A stretch of DNA of 64,000 nucleotides from Echiichthys vipera (GCA_963691815.1 OY829648.1:30076383-30140382), one strand, 5' to 3'. Positions 35,537-47,703 are shown, counted from the stretch's first letter. Numbers and translations: made by a program. Notes: generated by a model not told the origin, from the letters alone.

Positions 35537-36295
35537 ATGACTGCTCGGGGGATTGTGGATAGGAGACATGGGTTCCCGGAGAAAATCAGGTCAGATAACG
35601 GAACACATTTCAAGAATCAGGATTTGCAGAAGGTTGAATCAATGCTGGGTTTGAAACACAAGTTTGGTACAGTTTACCATCCCCAGTCACAAGGGAAAGT
35701 AGAAAGAATGAATCAGACTATAAAAAACAAATTGGCCAAAATCTGTGCACAGATCAAAATGAATTGGGTTGACGCCCTACCATTAGCTTTGATGTCTGTT
35801 AGGAGCTCTGTGAATCAGAGCACAGGTTTCACGCCTTTTGAGTTGCAAACAGGAAGGGCTCTGCCAGGGCCACAGTCTAGCCTGCCTGGTATGAAAAATG
35901 ATGACCAACCACTAACCAACAGAGAGTATTTCCGTGAATTGCAAAGTCTCGTTTCAGCATTCGCCAAACAGGTGACCGATCGACTCAGCAACGCGGAGGC
36001 CCAGTCAACGCCGGAGACAGACTGGGTGGTGCTGAAGGTCATCAAGCGGAAGTGGTCCGAACCTCGCTGGACAGGTCCATACCAGGTGGTGGAGCGAACA
36101 TCCCACGCCGTCCGACTGAAGGGGAAAGGCGAGACTTGGTATCACTGGAGCCAGTGTGCGGCAGCAGCAGAACCACAACGCTCCTTGAGTGAGGTGCATC
36201 AGGACCTGAAAGCATTGTGCACTGTACCGGCTGGTACAGAAGAAAAGACCAACAAGGGGCAAAATAATCCCCTGGTGGCACTGGAGGGAAGGTAG
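35537..36295 (+). pseudogene. retroviral integrase, C-terminal half
   Basis: A 252-codon open frame. It starts just ahead of the second catalytic Asp: IRSDNGTHF (Asp20) and SQGKVERMNQ (Glu56) give the D-35-E spacing of retroviral integrases. The N-terminal zinc-binding domain and first Asp of the triad are missing. The C-terminal segment (LKVIKRKWSEPRWTGPYQVV, then ETWYHWSQC) is the SH3-like DNA-binding domain typical of gamma-type integrases. Integrase joins viral DNA to the host chromosome; this fragment could not. A stop codon lies directly upstream of the first Met. Env follows after 62 bp. Confidence 0.85.
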
Positions 36296-36357
36296 TATAC
36301 CTGAGCTCGTTAAAACCAACACCCGAAGAAGACGACGTCGCCAGACCCACCATCTCC

Positions 36358-37428
36358 ATGACAACGTGTCAACTGAACTTTTTCGTTTTTCTATCTGTAA
36401 TATTTGCTATTTACTTTGCTTTAGGTTTGCGACTATGGGTCCATAGACTCCTCCTGGTGCAAAGAAATCAGAAACGGAAGTGAAATTGGCACGTGGGCTC
36501 GGGCAGGATTGTATTACTATTGCGGCACTAACCGACTCTATGTCCGTCTTCTCCCACATAGCATTGGGAAATGCGCGATGGTAAGACTGAGAACACCTCT
36601 CCTTTTGATAGGCGACCATTTGAGACATCTGTCTGCCACCGAAACCGCTAGACAGGCACTCACACAACGTCGACGACGCCATGTGCTCGAGAAACGACAC
36701 ACCGGTTCATTTGATACGTCATTAAACAATCCTACGTATATTGATGCAGTTGGAGTACCACGCGGGGTCCCCAACCGATACAAATTAGTGGATCAAGTAG
36801 CAGCAGGTTTCGAAAACATCCCCTTATCAGTGCTGTGTTCCCAATCACGCCTAACAAAAATGTCGATCGCATCAATTATGTGCATTACAATGTCCTGCGA
36901 CTAACCAATTTAACCAGGGACGCAGTCGAAGGTCTTTCGGCTCAATTAGCCCCGACTTCACTTATGGCAGTTCAAAATAGGATGGCCTTGGACATGGTTT
37001 TAGCCGAAAAAGGGGGTGTGTGTGCAATGTTTGGGAACATGTGTTGCACGTTCATTCCCAACAATACAGCGCCGGACGGTTCAGTGACCAAGGCCTTAGA
37101 AGGATTGCGAACCCTCTCTAAAACTATGCACGTACATTCTGGATTGGATAACCCCTTGGATGAATGGTTCACCAGAGTATTTGGAAAATGGAAGACATTG
37201 ATTCTGTCATTGTTTCTGTCTATCGCTGTTTTCCTGGCTATACTAGTAACTTGTGGATGCTGTTGTGTACCATGTATCAGATCTTTGATGGTTAGGCTAA
37301 TCACCACCACCATTGAAGGTAAAGCTCCTGTCATGATGACCATGCCTCTACTGTTAGCTGAAGAACAGGAAAACCAGGAGAATAAGGATAGTGACTATGT
37401 ACGGGATATTAGACTGGTCGATGTCTAG
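36358..37428 (+). pseudogene. retroviral env, SU-deleted and frameshifted
   Basis: A Met at 36358 opens a hydrophobic, signal-peptide-like segment. The frame changes near 36425 to the C-terminal part of the surface subunit, which holds a furin-type RRRR site (about 36668-36679). The frame changes again in the 36835-36904 overlap to the transmembrane subunit (ORF 36835-37428), with a CX6CC motif (Cys63, Cys70, Cys71 of that ORF; 37021-37047), a membrane span at about residues 122-145 followed by a Cys cluster, and a 40-50 residue tail. Most of the receptor-binding surface subunit is absent. The CX6CC motif marks a gamma-type Env, in which the two subunits are disulphide-linked. Confidence 0.85.
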
Positions 37429-37571
37429 ACCCACTACAGATGTGATTCCAACGCTTTTTCTTAAAACCCATGTACGGCCGAACTATAGCATACGGCCGAG
37501 CTATATTCATGTTTACTAACAATGATTGTCTGCAATTGCGAACACTTGATGTTGAGCTCTTTTGAGAGCTC

Positions 37572-37580
37572 AAAAGGGGG
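37572..37580 (+). promoter_or_regulatory. polypurine tract
   Basis: AAAAGGGGG followed by AAT sits directly before the 3' LTR, the plus-strand primer site for reverse transcription. Confidence 0.85.
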
Positions 37581-37583
37581 AAT

Positions 37584-38191
37584 TGTGGAAGTAAGAGAAA
37601 TGAGCTGCTCTCTTCATGTGGCTTTAAACTGAAGTTTGTACACAGTACCCCTGGAATAAGACTATTCCTTGCTGATTGAGCAGATAATAAACTTGCAACA
37701 CAGAGCCTAGAATGTGCAAGGTAAGATATCTCGGCCCATCCTTCCATCACCTCGTAAAGATTCTAACAAACAGAGGAAATGCTCATTTCCTCATTTTAGG
37801 CACACACACACATATTCCTTAACTAACAAGTTCGAGTGTTGCAAACACAGACACATCTGTGTCTCTAGATAGCTATATAGGGACATGCACTAAATTCCTT
37901 CTCTCAGCATTTAGTGTTATAAGATGTTGCTAGGCAGATTAACATCTGTTGCCACCTTTTTTACCTTGGGGGTGTTACCATCAGCCCACCAGTGTATTTA
38001 AAGCGGCTACTCTTAGACCACAACAGACTCGTCTGATGTATGACCTGGTTGGTGTTGTATCAGAACTTGTCTCCGCTTTGCAAAGTGCTCCAATAAAGAT
38101 ATTGGTGTGATCTCAAGCCATTGTCTCAAGATCTCTTCTTCCATCCTCCGATCAACGAACCCGGGGAGGCAACTGCAGGTTGATCTCAACA
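37584..38191 (+). repeat. 3' LTR
   Basis: Same 608-bp sequence as the 5' LTR, starting TGTGGAAG and ending CTCAACA, then the duplicated aaag at 38192-38195. Confidence 0.92.
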
Positions 38192-38195
38192 AAAG

Positions 38196-39629
38196 CCAGG
38201 ACAACCTATTATAATTTACTCAAGTCTTAAAATGTTGAGGAGCTGAAAGAACAACCTTGTCTTAAAAATGACATTCCTTTACAACTCAAGTGCATTCTCA
38301 ATTACGTTTTGAGGAAAACATATTTTCTCCAAGATTACATTTGTTTCAACGTGTCCTTGTACCAGAGAAGGGTACACGTTGTCAAATGGTCACAGTTTTA
38401 AAAACATGGGCTATGTTGTGAATAGAAACAGAAGTACTTGGTTAGGTTTAGCAAAAGACTGCAGCTCCGATTAAAATAAGTAGCCTAGGTCTGTTATGTA
38501 TGTAAGGTAAGTATGCTATGTTCAAGAAAAGATCCTAGAAAACTAATTCTTAAGGGCAAGGTCTTATTGGTCTGTTATGATGGAGTCTAATCATTTGGGA
38601 CTTCAAAGGATCCCAGAATTAAGACATGACTAGCATATTTCTAATGAGTATTTATCAGAGATACCCATTCCTCTCCAGAGGGCTCATTTATAAAACTGTG
38701 CGTAGGATTCACGTCAAAAATGGCGCGCGGATAAAACACAGGATGGGTGTGCGCACAAAAATATTGGGATTTATAAAACAGTGCACAGGCCCGTCCTACG
38801 CCCGTTTCCCTTTATAAATCACAATCAACTCTAAATGTTGTGTAGCTTTTTCAGCTTCATGTCATACACATAAATGCCTATAAATAGTCAATGTAACGCC
38901 CCAAATTAATGTTAATTCATACTGACATCATGACAAACGCAGAGAGGAAAACAAAAAAAAAGACACAACAATGTGAAGTTGGTGTCCTTGTTGGAGAGCC
39001 GGAAAAAAATAAAAAAATATGTTGTCTGAAGGGCACAGTGTGGGCATGGGACTGTGGCCAAAATGAAAAAGAGATGAATGAAATCATTTTCATTCACACT
39101 CTGTGCCCAACATGAGTGCAGTCAATAGTCAAAGGCACCGATTACATTTGGAAAAGAGAACATTGCTGCAACTTATGCTTTTTTATTTCCCTGTTCCCAG
39201 AGATCCAACTGAACCATAAGAACAGTGTGCGGCAGTCCGAACCGCTTGTCCTCATCGGTCAGTGAAAAAGCGAGCATGTGTCACTAAGCATTGTGATAGC
39301 AACAGCACCAGTGTGTAAACATTATTTGTCCTCTTCGCTTTATAATTTTTTGAGAATAAACTCTATAACGTGCAAGTATTGTTTCATTAATACAGAACAT
39401 ATTTATGAGTTATGAGGTTTTTTTTCAAAGATATCTTCATGGCAATGTATGATCCTACATCGGGTTGTCTATCAAACAGCGGTTTGCATATTGATTTTAA
39501 GAATGGCTTTTATTAATTCTTCATATAGAGAGGTTATATTTTGATTTACTTTACACAATGGTCTCAGTTTCACAGTGGCGGGCCGCACATTCTACTGTCA
39601 AGTTTGGTTTTATATAAATTCCATAGATA
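38196..39629. other. no gene; possible Harbinger-type terminus at 38678
   Basis: At 38678 the sequence GAGGGCTCATTTATAAAACT then GTGCGTAGG resembles the start of a common fish DNA transposon with GTGCGTA-rich ends, but I could not find the matching right end. The remainder is AT-rich and unassigned. Confidence 0.35.
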
Positions 39630-39790
39630 TAACATAACATAACATATAAAGATTGGACATAGCATACTTGTCGTTGTCCGTTCTCTCAACTTGATCCAAT
39701 TGTCCTCAACTACGGGAGTCGGCATCTTCTCAGACTTTGACTCCACCTCATTTCTTCTTACCAAAAAAGGGCATTGATGTACTGCTCTGC
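39630..39790 (-). repeat. interspersed repeat, copy 2 of 2
   Basis: The reverse complement matches 8895-9055, including ATCAATGCCCTTTTTTGG and the short open segment NEVESKSEKMP. Followed on the plus strand by a TAACATAACATAACATA patch at its other edge. Confidence 0.65.
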
Positions 39791-40096
39791 GTACCTGTTG
39801 CTCATTTCCTCATTAGCCCTGTGAGCTTCTGCCTTCCTCCTCAGCTGCATCTCATCCTTTAATTAGTTGGTGTCTATTGAAGTAAAGAAAAGGCAAGTAA
39901 TTTTACAATTTAATTTGTTCGTTGCCTTATCATCCCTGTCATTTCTAATATAACCTGTATAGCCTTCTAATTTGATTTGTTGTTTCACTTGCTGGGGCGC
40001 TCCGCAGTGTGCAACCCAGCAACCTCCCAGTCGCCCCGTTGTTTGTTGTCTTTAAACTGTTGTAAGCGTGTGTTTTTTTACTCATCTTTTTAATAA

Positions 40097-43000
40097 GTGT
40101 GTGGAAGATTTGTCAGCACTCCAGTGCCACGGATCATGGGTAATTCAGCGAAGCTTTTTGTACTTTTTTGCGTGTCATTGCTGCTGCTGGATTGTGCCAG
40201 CCACGCCGAAGGACATAGCAGCGGTAGAGCTGCTCTCAGCCGGGAGCTTCTCCTGTCCTTACAGACTTCTATAGCCGGCATGGTCCCAGAGAACATACCG
40301 ATGGAGCTCCGAAGGCAGTTTAAGAAGTCAAGCCATCGGAAACGAGGATGAAGAGGCGGTGTACAAAGGAGATTCAAAACTCTTCGGCTTGACAATCGCC
40401 GCAAACTACCGCCACTTCCTCCTGTCTGGCTGTCAAACGTTCAGTCTATTAGAAACAAAATAGACGAGCTGGAGACGCACGCCAAGTTTAAACAGGAAGT
40501 TAAAGACACGTGCCTTCTTGCCTTCATCGAGACATGGCTCAGTGATAGGGATCAAGACTCGGACCTGACTCTAACTGGGTTTGGTAGCCCAATTCGCACG
40601 GACCGGTCACCGGAGATCACCGGCAAAAGTCGAGGTGGAGGAGTCTGCTTCTACGTCAACCAGAGGTACTGTAACACCGTAGTGATCAAAGAGAGGATAT
40701 GCACCGCTGATGTGGAATTACTGTTAATTTCTCTCCGCCCCTTTTACCTGCCTCGCAAATTTCAACAACTCTTTTTTACCTTAGTGTACATTCACCCGCG
40801 AGCAAACGCGTGAGACAAACTGGACTCTATTTGCCCTGACGCACCAAAGTTTGTCCTAGGAGATTTTAATCATTGCAATTTTTAAAAATCCTTGAGGACA
40901 TATGATCAGTATGTTACTTGTCCCACCACACATAGGAACACCGTACTGGATCTTTGCTATGGATCAGTCGGTGGGGCTTACAAATCCCAGCCTCTACCTC
41001 CCTTTGGTGCTTATTACCACAGCAGCGTGTATCTACTGCCTGTATACAAGCCAGCCTTCAGACGTCTGGAGCAGGAGGAGAGAACAGTGAAAGTCTGGTC
41101 CGAGGATAACATCTCCTCCCTCCAGGAATGCTTTGAGTGTACAGTCTGGAACTGCTTTTATGATGTGTGTGATGATGTAAATTAACTCTCAGACACTATC
41201 TCATCATACATCACATTCTGTGTGGACTTGATAATTCCAACTAAAAAAGTGATCACCTACCCTAATAATAAGCCCTGGGTGACTAAGAACGCACTCACAC
41301 TGTCCTTCCGCACCGGGCCAAAACAGGTTTTTCGGGTAGAGCCTAGTGCGTTTGACCAGTGTGAGTGCAACCGCTCCGCACCTAGCTGTGGCCAGTTGGC
41401 CGTCCACAGCCCGTTTCAGAAAGGTGGGCTTTTGTAGAGCGCGTTTGCACATGTACGAGCACGAGCGCGCGCACGTGTACGAGCACAAGCACAACGGCTA
41501 CGGCGGCTCTCACGTCATTTTATGTGCGCCTGTTCGGACATAGAAAAAAAAGAGAAGAAAAGAGTCTTCTATTCAGGTGACCTCCTGGAGAGAAAGGCAG
41601 TTTCTAAAGAAGTTAAGGAGCAAATAAGGAAGTCCAAAATAATGTATAAGAATAAAATTGAAAGTCAGTATTGTAGTGGAGATCTTAGAGCTGCTTGGAG
41701 AGGAATAAAGTCTATGGCATCAATTAATCAGTCATCTTGTGAAACCAGGCAGCCCATTCGAGTTAATAGTGTGGATGATAGCAACTTGGCAAACTGTTTC
41801 AATTCGGATTTCTCCCGGTTTGAAAGGTCTGATTTTATGAATAATATTTCTATGCTGCGGGAATCTCTGTCCCCACAGAATGATATTGTGATATCCCAGG
41901 GAAATGTCACAAATCTCCTCAAGAGGGTAAATATACGTAAGGCTGCTGGCCCAGACTCCATCTGCGGTCGCACTCTGCGACACTGTGCTGACCAGCTCAG
42001 TGAAGTGTTCTCACTTCTGTTCCAGATGTGTGTGGAGAGTGGCCAGATGCCGACTATGTGGAAGACATCCACCGTAATTCCTATCCCTGAAGCTTGTAAT
42101 CCAAGAGAACTCAATGAATTCAGGCCAGTCGCTCTCACTCTTGTGGTGAAGGTTCTTGAGAAAATATTAAAGGATGAAATTGTCTATCTTATAAATGGTA
42201 AACTTGATCCACTACAATTTGCATATCAGCCTAGGAAAGGTGTGGATGATGCCAAGATTTTTATCTTAGATAGGTTATATAAGCACGTTGAGAAACCCAA
42301 ATCACATGCTAGGCTTTTATTCGATGACTTTTCCTCAGCTTTTAATAAGATGCAGCCTCATATTTTAATTGAACGTTTTGCTTCTTACTTTGATCTACCT
42401 AATCAGATTTTATTGCTGCTCTTAAATTTCTTAACTGACAGAATTCAGCGAGTATTTGTGAATGGTTATGTGTCTACCTCCATCACTTCCAACACAGGCT
42501 GTCCACAGGGCTGTGTCCTTTCTCCTTTGTTATTTATTATGTACACTGACAGCTGCAGGTCTTCCCAAGTGAACAGCCATCTACTGTCACTCCTCCAGGG
42601 GGCCCAATCAGACCATGGCTCTTAATTTGTGGAATGGTGCGATGACAACTACCTGGACTAAAACATAGCAAAAACCAAGGAGTTAATCATTGACTTTAGG
42701 AGGAACCCTCCTGACTCGGCTGCATGCACCATTCATGGAGGAAAGGTAGAAATTGTGGAGACGTACAAGTATTTAGGTACAGTGTTTGAATCCAGACTCA
42801 AGTTTGACAAAAACACAGAGTCCATTGTTAAAAGGGGCCAACAACGTATCCATCTACTGCGAAAGCTGAAATCTTTTAATGTGTCTAAGAGCATTTTATG
42901 TAATTTCTATCATTCTTTTATTGAAAGCTTGTTGACACTTTCTTTTATTTGTTGGTTTTAAGGTTTATCTGTGAAGGAGAAGAACTGTCTCAGCAGCATT

Positions 43001-43445
43001 GTCAAAGTCTGTTCCAAGATCATTGGAATTCAGCTAACAGACTTAAGCTTGATCTGGAGAAAACAAGTTATCCAGAAAGCCAGAAAGGTTATTAGTCATC
43101 CTGACCACATCCTCGGTCAGGAATTCTGTGTGATGCCAAAGACAAACAGATTTGCAAATTAATTTATTCCTTCAGCCATCAGGCTTTTAAATGCTGCTGA
43201 CAGCTAATGAACACAGGCCAGGCATTGTACACCTGAGAGCCTTAATGTGTATATTTATTAATTATTTATTTCCTATTGTTACACGCTGCTAGCTCCGGTT
43301 GCCTCTGCCAACCTGCAGTACTGACAGAGTGGATGCGGTATGTGTCTTTGTTTTTGTTGTTGTTTCTTGGTTCTATGTGACTGAGGCTGCAAACTGAATT
43401 GCCCTGTGGGGATAAATAAAGTTGTTTGAATTGAATTGAATTGAT
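40097..43445 (+). mobile_element. CR1/L2/Rex1-type LINE, near full length, dead
   Basis: Domains in order: a 5' coding part (40097-40800) with the apurinic endonuclease start (LSNVQSIRNKIDEL, FIETWLSDRD, KSRGGGVCFYVN) broken by a TGA at about 40349; endonuclease continuation (APKFVLGDFNH near 40843-40875; LDLCYG; YYHSSVYLLPVY, where the catalytic Asp of the usual DH pair is Tyr); linker; RT from 41522 (KAAGPDSICGRTL, FRPVALT, FDDFSSAFNKMQP, TGCPQGCVLSPLLFIMY). The YADD motif is lost where the frame breaks at about 42560-42640. C-terminal blocks follow (NIAKTKELIIDFRR, VETYKYLGTVFESRLKFD, SKIIGIQL). The 3' end is AATAAAGTTGTTTGAATTGA with (TTGAA)n. A Harbinger MITE interrupts it at 41286-41560. 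Confidence 0.8.
41286..41560. mobile_element. Harbinger MITE copy 1, right end lost, inside the LINE
   Basis: Starts AACGCACTCACACTGTCC and matches the left half of the element at 54567-55180 (GACCAGTGTGAGTGCAACCG, CATGTACGAGCACGAGC, TTTATGTGCGCCTGTTCGG). It breaks off at GGACATAGAAAAAA, and LINE sequence resumes with VFYSGDLLERKAV in the frame of the long ORF, so the MITE supplies that ORF's first residues. Confidence 0.75.
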
Positions 43446-43623
43446 TTAATTTGCTCGGCAATTCAATCGGTTATGGTTTTTTGAGTGCTGCCTTAGTGCT
43501 GACTGTTGGCGCCTACAAATTGAGAAGAAACAAAAGTAATCCAGAGGTTGTTGAGTGATTAACATGAACTACAAATTGAAAGATGGTCACACAGTGAAAT
43601 AGCAAGAAGTTGCTTGATCAAGG
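43446..43623. other. spacer, nothing seen
   Basis: Short sequence between the LINE tail and the MITE at 43624. Confidence 0.5.
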
Positions 43624-44164
43624 TTAAATGTTGAATATGGAGAATGAGCAGAACACTGTCATCTAGTGTCTTAAGATCGTAGTCACAACAACAAAAAAAG
43701 ATTCCAGAAGTTGGGTTGCCAGGTTCGTTGCCGAGTGTGTCAAGCGATCCGTCTGCACCATGTGAAGTGATGAATCACACAGGGTAACAACTCATTTAGA
43801 CTAATAAATTCATTTGGCAAAATAATTTGATGTTAGCCAGTCTTCAACTGGAAGTCTTATTTTGAGTACTGTGTAATCCATTAGCTAGCTCTCAACTCAA
43901 AATGATTCCTTGTTTCTGTAACAACAGACAACCCTGGCAACCCACAATGCCCAACACTATTGGCTGCTACAATGTAAACAGAACGTGACAGAAAGTCATT
44001 GTCACACTCTTCAATTTAAAAACCAAAAAAATTAATTCAGACTAAATATATTTTTTTATAGAAAAGCAATACTTTTATTCTGTACCCCTCAAAATGCCCC
44101 ATGGATGTATTAGTTTTATTTTTTTTAATATAGCTAATAAAGATTCTACATATTCAACCTTTAA
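43624..44164. mobile_element. TTAA-flanked MITE, copy 2
   Basis: TTAA at 43624-43627 and 44161-44164. Its ends (ATGTTGAATATGGAGAAT; ATTCTACATATTCAACCT) and body match copy 1 at 23845-24368, with substitutions and small indels throughout, so both are old. Confidence 0.75.
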
Positions 44165-46760
44165 ATAATGAAGCTTGATCATTTTAGAGAAACATTAGTA
44201 TGATAAGGGGCGGTGCATTCTTGAGTGCCCCCTTTGATAAAAGTCATTTTAAAATTCACAACTGTAAAGTAGATGATATAACCAACCCTATCCAAAACAA
44301 ATGGTCACTTATTGCGGTAGGAAAGTTTACGTATGTCTAAGAAAAAATACAGCAAAGCCACTTAGTCCACCACAGGCTTGTTCTGAAGTAGAAGAAGAGA
44401 AAACCAGTCACATTAAAATGTTTCAGCACCGAGGACAGCAATCAGGGCTCTTTGTGTGTCAACTGATGAGCTGTTCAGCATGACCCCGATAGACAGCAAC
44501 AGGTTTAGGAAGAATGTGTGCACTTCATGCAGACTTCAGACCAGCATATACACAGGGATGCAATGAGGAGGAGATTTGATACAAGTTGAGAGACAGTTTA
44601 CATGGTTTTAGGTCGCTGGCAATTTCACTGATTGTGTTATTTTGTAAAATGTCAATCAAAGGTGCATTTATTTACATTTGAGCATCCTCCCCATGTAAAA
44701 GATTGTTTAATTTTAACTTGAAGCACTTTGGAAAGTCACTTTTCATCGTGAGCTACGGAATGACAGCTCCTTGATGTTGTTGGAGAATCTCTCAATGAGT
44801 AGTGGAGTGGGCACAAGTACTGATATGCAAACAGTGTTAAAGAGTGTTTCTACATCCATTTATGGTGACCTGTGTGTGTGAAAATTAATCTTGTGTGAGA
44901 CTCATAAAACAGAATCAGGCGTAAAACAATTGGGCTTTATAATCTGATAAAAGCAATGTGTGTGCATATTTCTGTCATTGTAGATTCACAGGGTCATGTC
45001 ACATCTGACCCCTGGTGCACTGTCTCTACCATGTGTTTCTTATACGTGAATGATTAAATATACCCTAAACATAAAATTGAAACAGCAGTCTACGACACTA
45101 CAAGCCATAGTAGTTAAACATGGATTAATCTAACATACTTTGAAACCAATTTGTCATACGTAATGTGGCCTTGAAATATTTTTTCCCATTGAGTTACATG
45201 GAAAGAGCCGTCTGTAAATACATGGCTAACATTTTTTTTGGAGCTTTACTTGTGTTAGTATCAGAATTTGATTAATTCAGTCCAATAACATAAGAATAGC
45301 CGCACAAATACATAATGGAATCCCCATTCAAGTTTGAGGGAGCTCTGTGTCTGTCCAGATCAGGGTGGTTTGGTAATCGTCTAGTTTACACTTTGAACCA
45401 TTAGTGAGGCGGCTGATTTATTTCTTGAAGCCAGCTGTAATACATTAGGTCAGAGGGCCCCTACTGACTGTGGGCCTGGGGCAGTAGCTCCCTCTGCCTC
45501 CAGGGTAGCTCCGCTTATGGTGCTGCCCCTAGGCTTACCTCAACAATAAGTAGAGTCATTTATTACTATCTGCCTTGTTTGCTAAGCCTGCCTTTGGGGC
45601 CCAATTTGTAAACCTACACATATACAGTAGTGGGTTGTACCTGTGTATAAAAAAAATAACATATGGCAGATTTCTCCATAAATGCTGACATTCATGGGCA
45701 CTTGCACAGATGGTGGCTGTGGAACACAATGCTCTCATTTAAGTTTTTATTTAAATGTTGAATTAAAAACCTGGATATATTTAAGTATGGGATGAATCTG
45801 TAAACACAATAATTTTATTTTAATTTAAAATGATCAGCCATCTTTCCAGTAATTTCTGTGATTGCTCCTTTAGACCTTGCCTTCCAAATGTACTGACCCT
45901 AGTAGATACAGATACTTGTCAGCATATTCTACACTCTTTGAAGGGGCTGTTCCCTCTAAAATTAACCCAAGGTCCTTTCACACAATTAACTGATTACAGT
46001 ATAGTTAATAATCCCATAAAATATAGCACAGTGTATCCTGATGGCTGAAAAGCTTACATGTTAGCCATGTTTGTTCATTCAATATCCCTTATAAAGGCAG
46101 TCAGTGGGCCTTGTGCACTCACATGTGAACTCAAACTCTAGCTAAGGAGCTAAAGCTCATGCTTCCCTGACTGTGGATGCAGTCAACAGTGCTTTGACAA
46201 CTGAGCTGTTTGATCTGTTTTAAGTGAACCCTGAAGCATTTTGTCAGATTGATTTGGGGTAGTGTGAAAGTTCATTTTATCTGGTTCAGACCACACAATC
46301 GAATGCTGGTCCACCTGAAATATCAATTGATACCCACATATATTAAAAATAATGCGACAAAAAAAAAATGCAATTAATCGGACCGTTGCTCATTGCATGA
46401 GTTCCTGTCCGACCCGTGATACTGACGCACAGGACGCAACACGAGAGAAATGAAACCGAAACCAAAGATTCGCAACGAGTTGAAACTTGCAACTACTTGC
46501 AACTACTTGCAGCGTGGAGGTCTGCAACGTTCTGAATCATGTCCATTCAGACCAATGCGATCAGACGAGATGGTGTATCATCTCCATAGCAACGCCTCTC
46601 TGTACTTCAGTCCTAACCTCAGACTTTTCAGGCTTTTTTTTGTAGCTGGATATAATTTGTAGCATTATAAAATCTAAATGAGGACAGAGACAGTGAGATA
46701 CTTGCTACAGCTGCATTTCTATAGAGATGCAACAGAGAAAATACCGTTGTTCGCTCGACC

Positions 46761-46792
<32 letters not shown>

Positions 46793-47640
46793 TGCACACG
46801 CTCGTTTTGCCGCCGTTCATAATGGCCTTTTCAACCAGCTGACAGTTTGTCAGTGACCTGACCAGCGGACTTTGCTAAGTGACGTGTGTTACATTCTAAA
46901 ACCAGCCCCTGGTGATTTGACAAGTTCAGCCATCTAAATTCACAGAGACGGGTCAGTTCACACCGCTGCAACTCTCACCTGCAACGTTCGAAAACAGTTG
47001 CGTTGCAAATCTTAGGTCTGAACTGGGCTTTAGAAACATCCAATTGAAAACATGGACAAGAGCACGGCTGTGTAAAAATTCACCTCCCACCAGAGCTCTT
47101 CAGCCTCCGCTCCACCCCAATGCTGAACATGCTGCAGCTACCGTTAGCAAAGACAACGCTCCTAGGAGGGACCGTCACTAGTTGATGGATCATTTTTGTT
47201 TCTGTGTTTTTGAAAACATGGGAGAAAAATGCGCTCTATGTTAAACTGTTGATTTTATTTTTTATATTATATTGAGTCATATATCAAAAAATGTCATATA
47301 TCCTCATGTCTTGCCTATAGTTGACTGATCATAGAATCAGTTTTTTTTGCTCATGAAAAACCCTCTGACCAGGAGTGGCGAGCCATGGACATAGCACAGA
47401 CAGCGACGGCTGCACGTGAGTCCAGTGCTGCACACTAAGGAGTTATTTTCACATTTTTAGCAACAGTATTTATTAATGGAATTATATTTATACTGAAATA
47501 GGCCATTTATCATGGTTTATTGGGAGAAACCAAGCATATGTATGTAAAATCAGACAATTAGCATCCCCAGAGCCAGAATGGAATAGGCGAATTGTCGAAT
47601 AGTCAACTATTTGGGGTCACCCCTAATATCAATTGACCCG
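44165..47640. other. no gene recognised
   Basis: AT-rich non-coding sequence. At 46380-47040 there is a GC-richer patch with TTGCAACTACTTGCAACTAC and a closing GGTCTGAACTGGGCTTTA that resembles a transposon terminus, but no partner end was found. Confidence 0.45.
46759..46792. repeat. (CT)n microsatellite
   Basis: About 16 CT units with one GT interruption. Confidence 0.9.

Positions 47641-47690
<50 letters not shown>
47641..47690. repeat. (TA)n microsatellite
   Basis: About 24 TA units directly upstream of the truncated MITE at 47704. Confidence 0.95.
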
Positions 47691-47696
<6 letters not shown>

Positions 47697-47703
47697 ATTC
47701 ATA

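Larger units (their letters stand above)
31137..38191 (+). mobile_element. endogenous retrovirus, gamma/epsilon-like, young but defective
   Basis: A 7055-bp provirus with two 608-bp LTRs (TG...CA), a tRNA-Pro primer site, a polypurine tract and the 4-bp target duplication aaag (31133-31136 and 38192-38195). I read the LTRs base by base and found no difference, implying recent integration. The interior runs: leader with tandem repeats, a gag scrap, unassigned DNA, a second polypurine tract, half of integrase, a shortened frameshifted env. Protease, reverse transcriptase and RNase H are missing. It cannot replicate alone; young LTRs imply help in trans. Pro primer use, a 4-bp duplication and a CX6CC transmembrane subunit fit the gamma/epsilon group. 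Confidence 0.9.

Noticed and set aside
46380..47040. Possible transposon ending GGTCTGAACTGGGCTTTA
   Set aside because: No matching inverted terminus or target duplication could be found.
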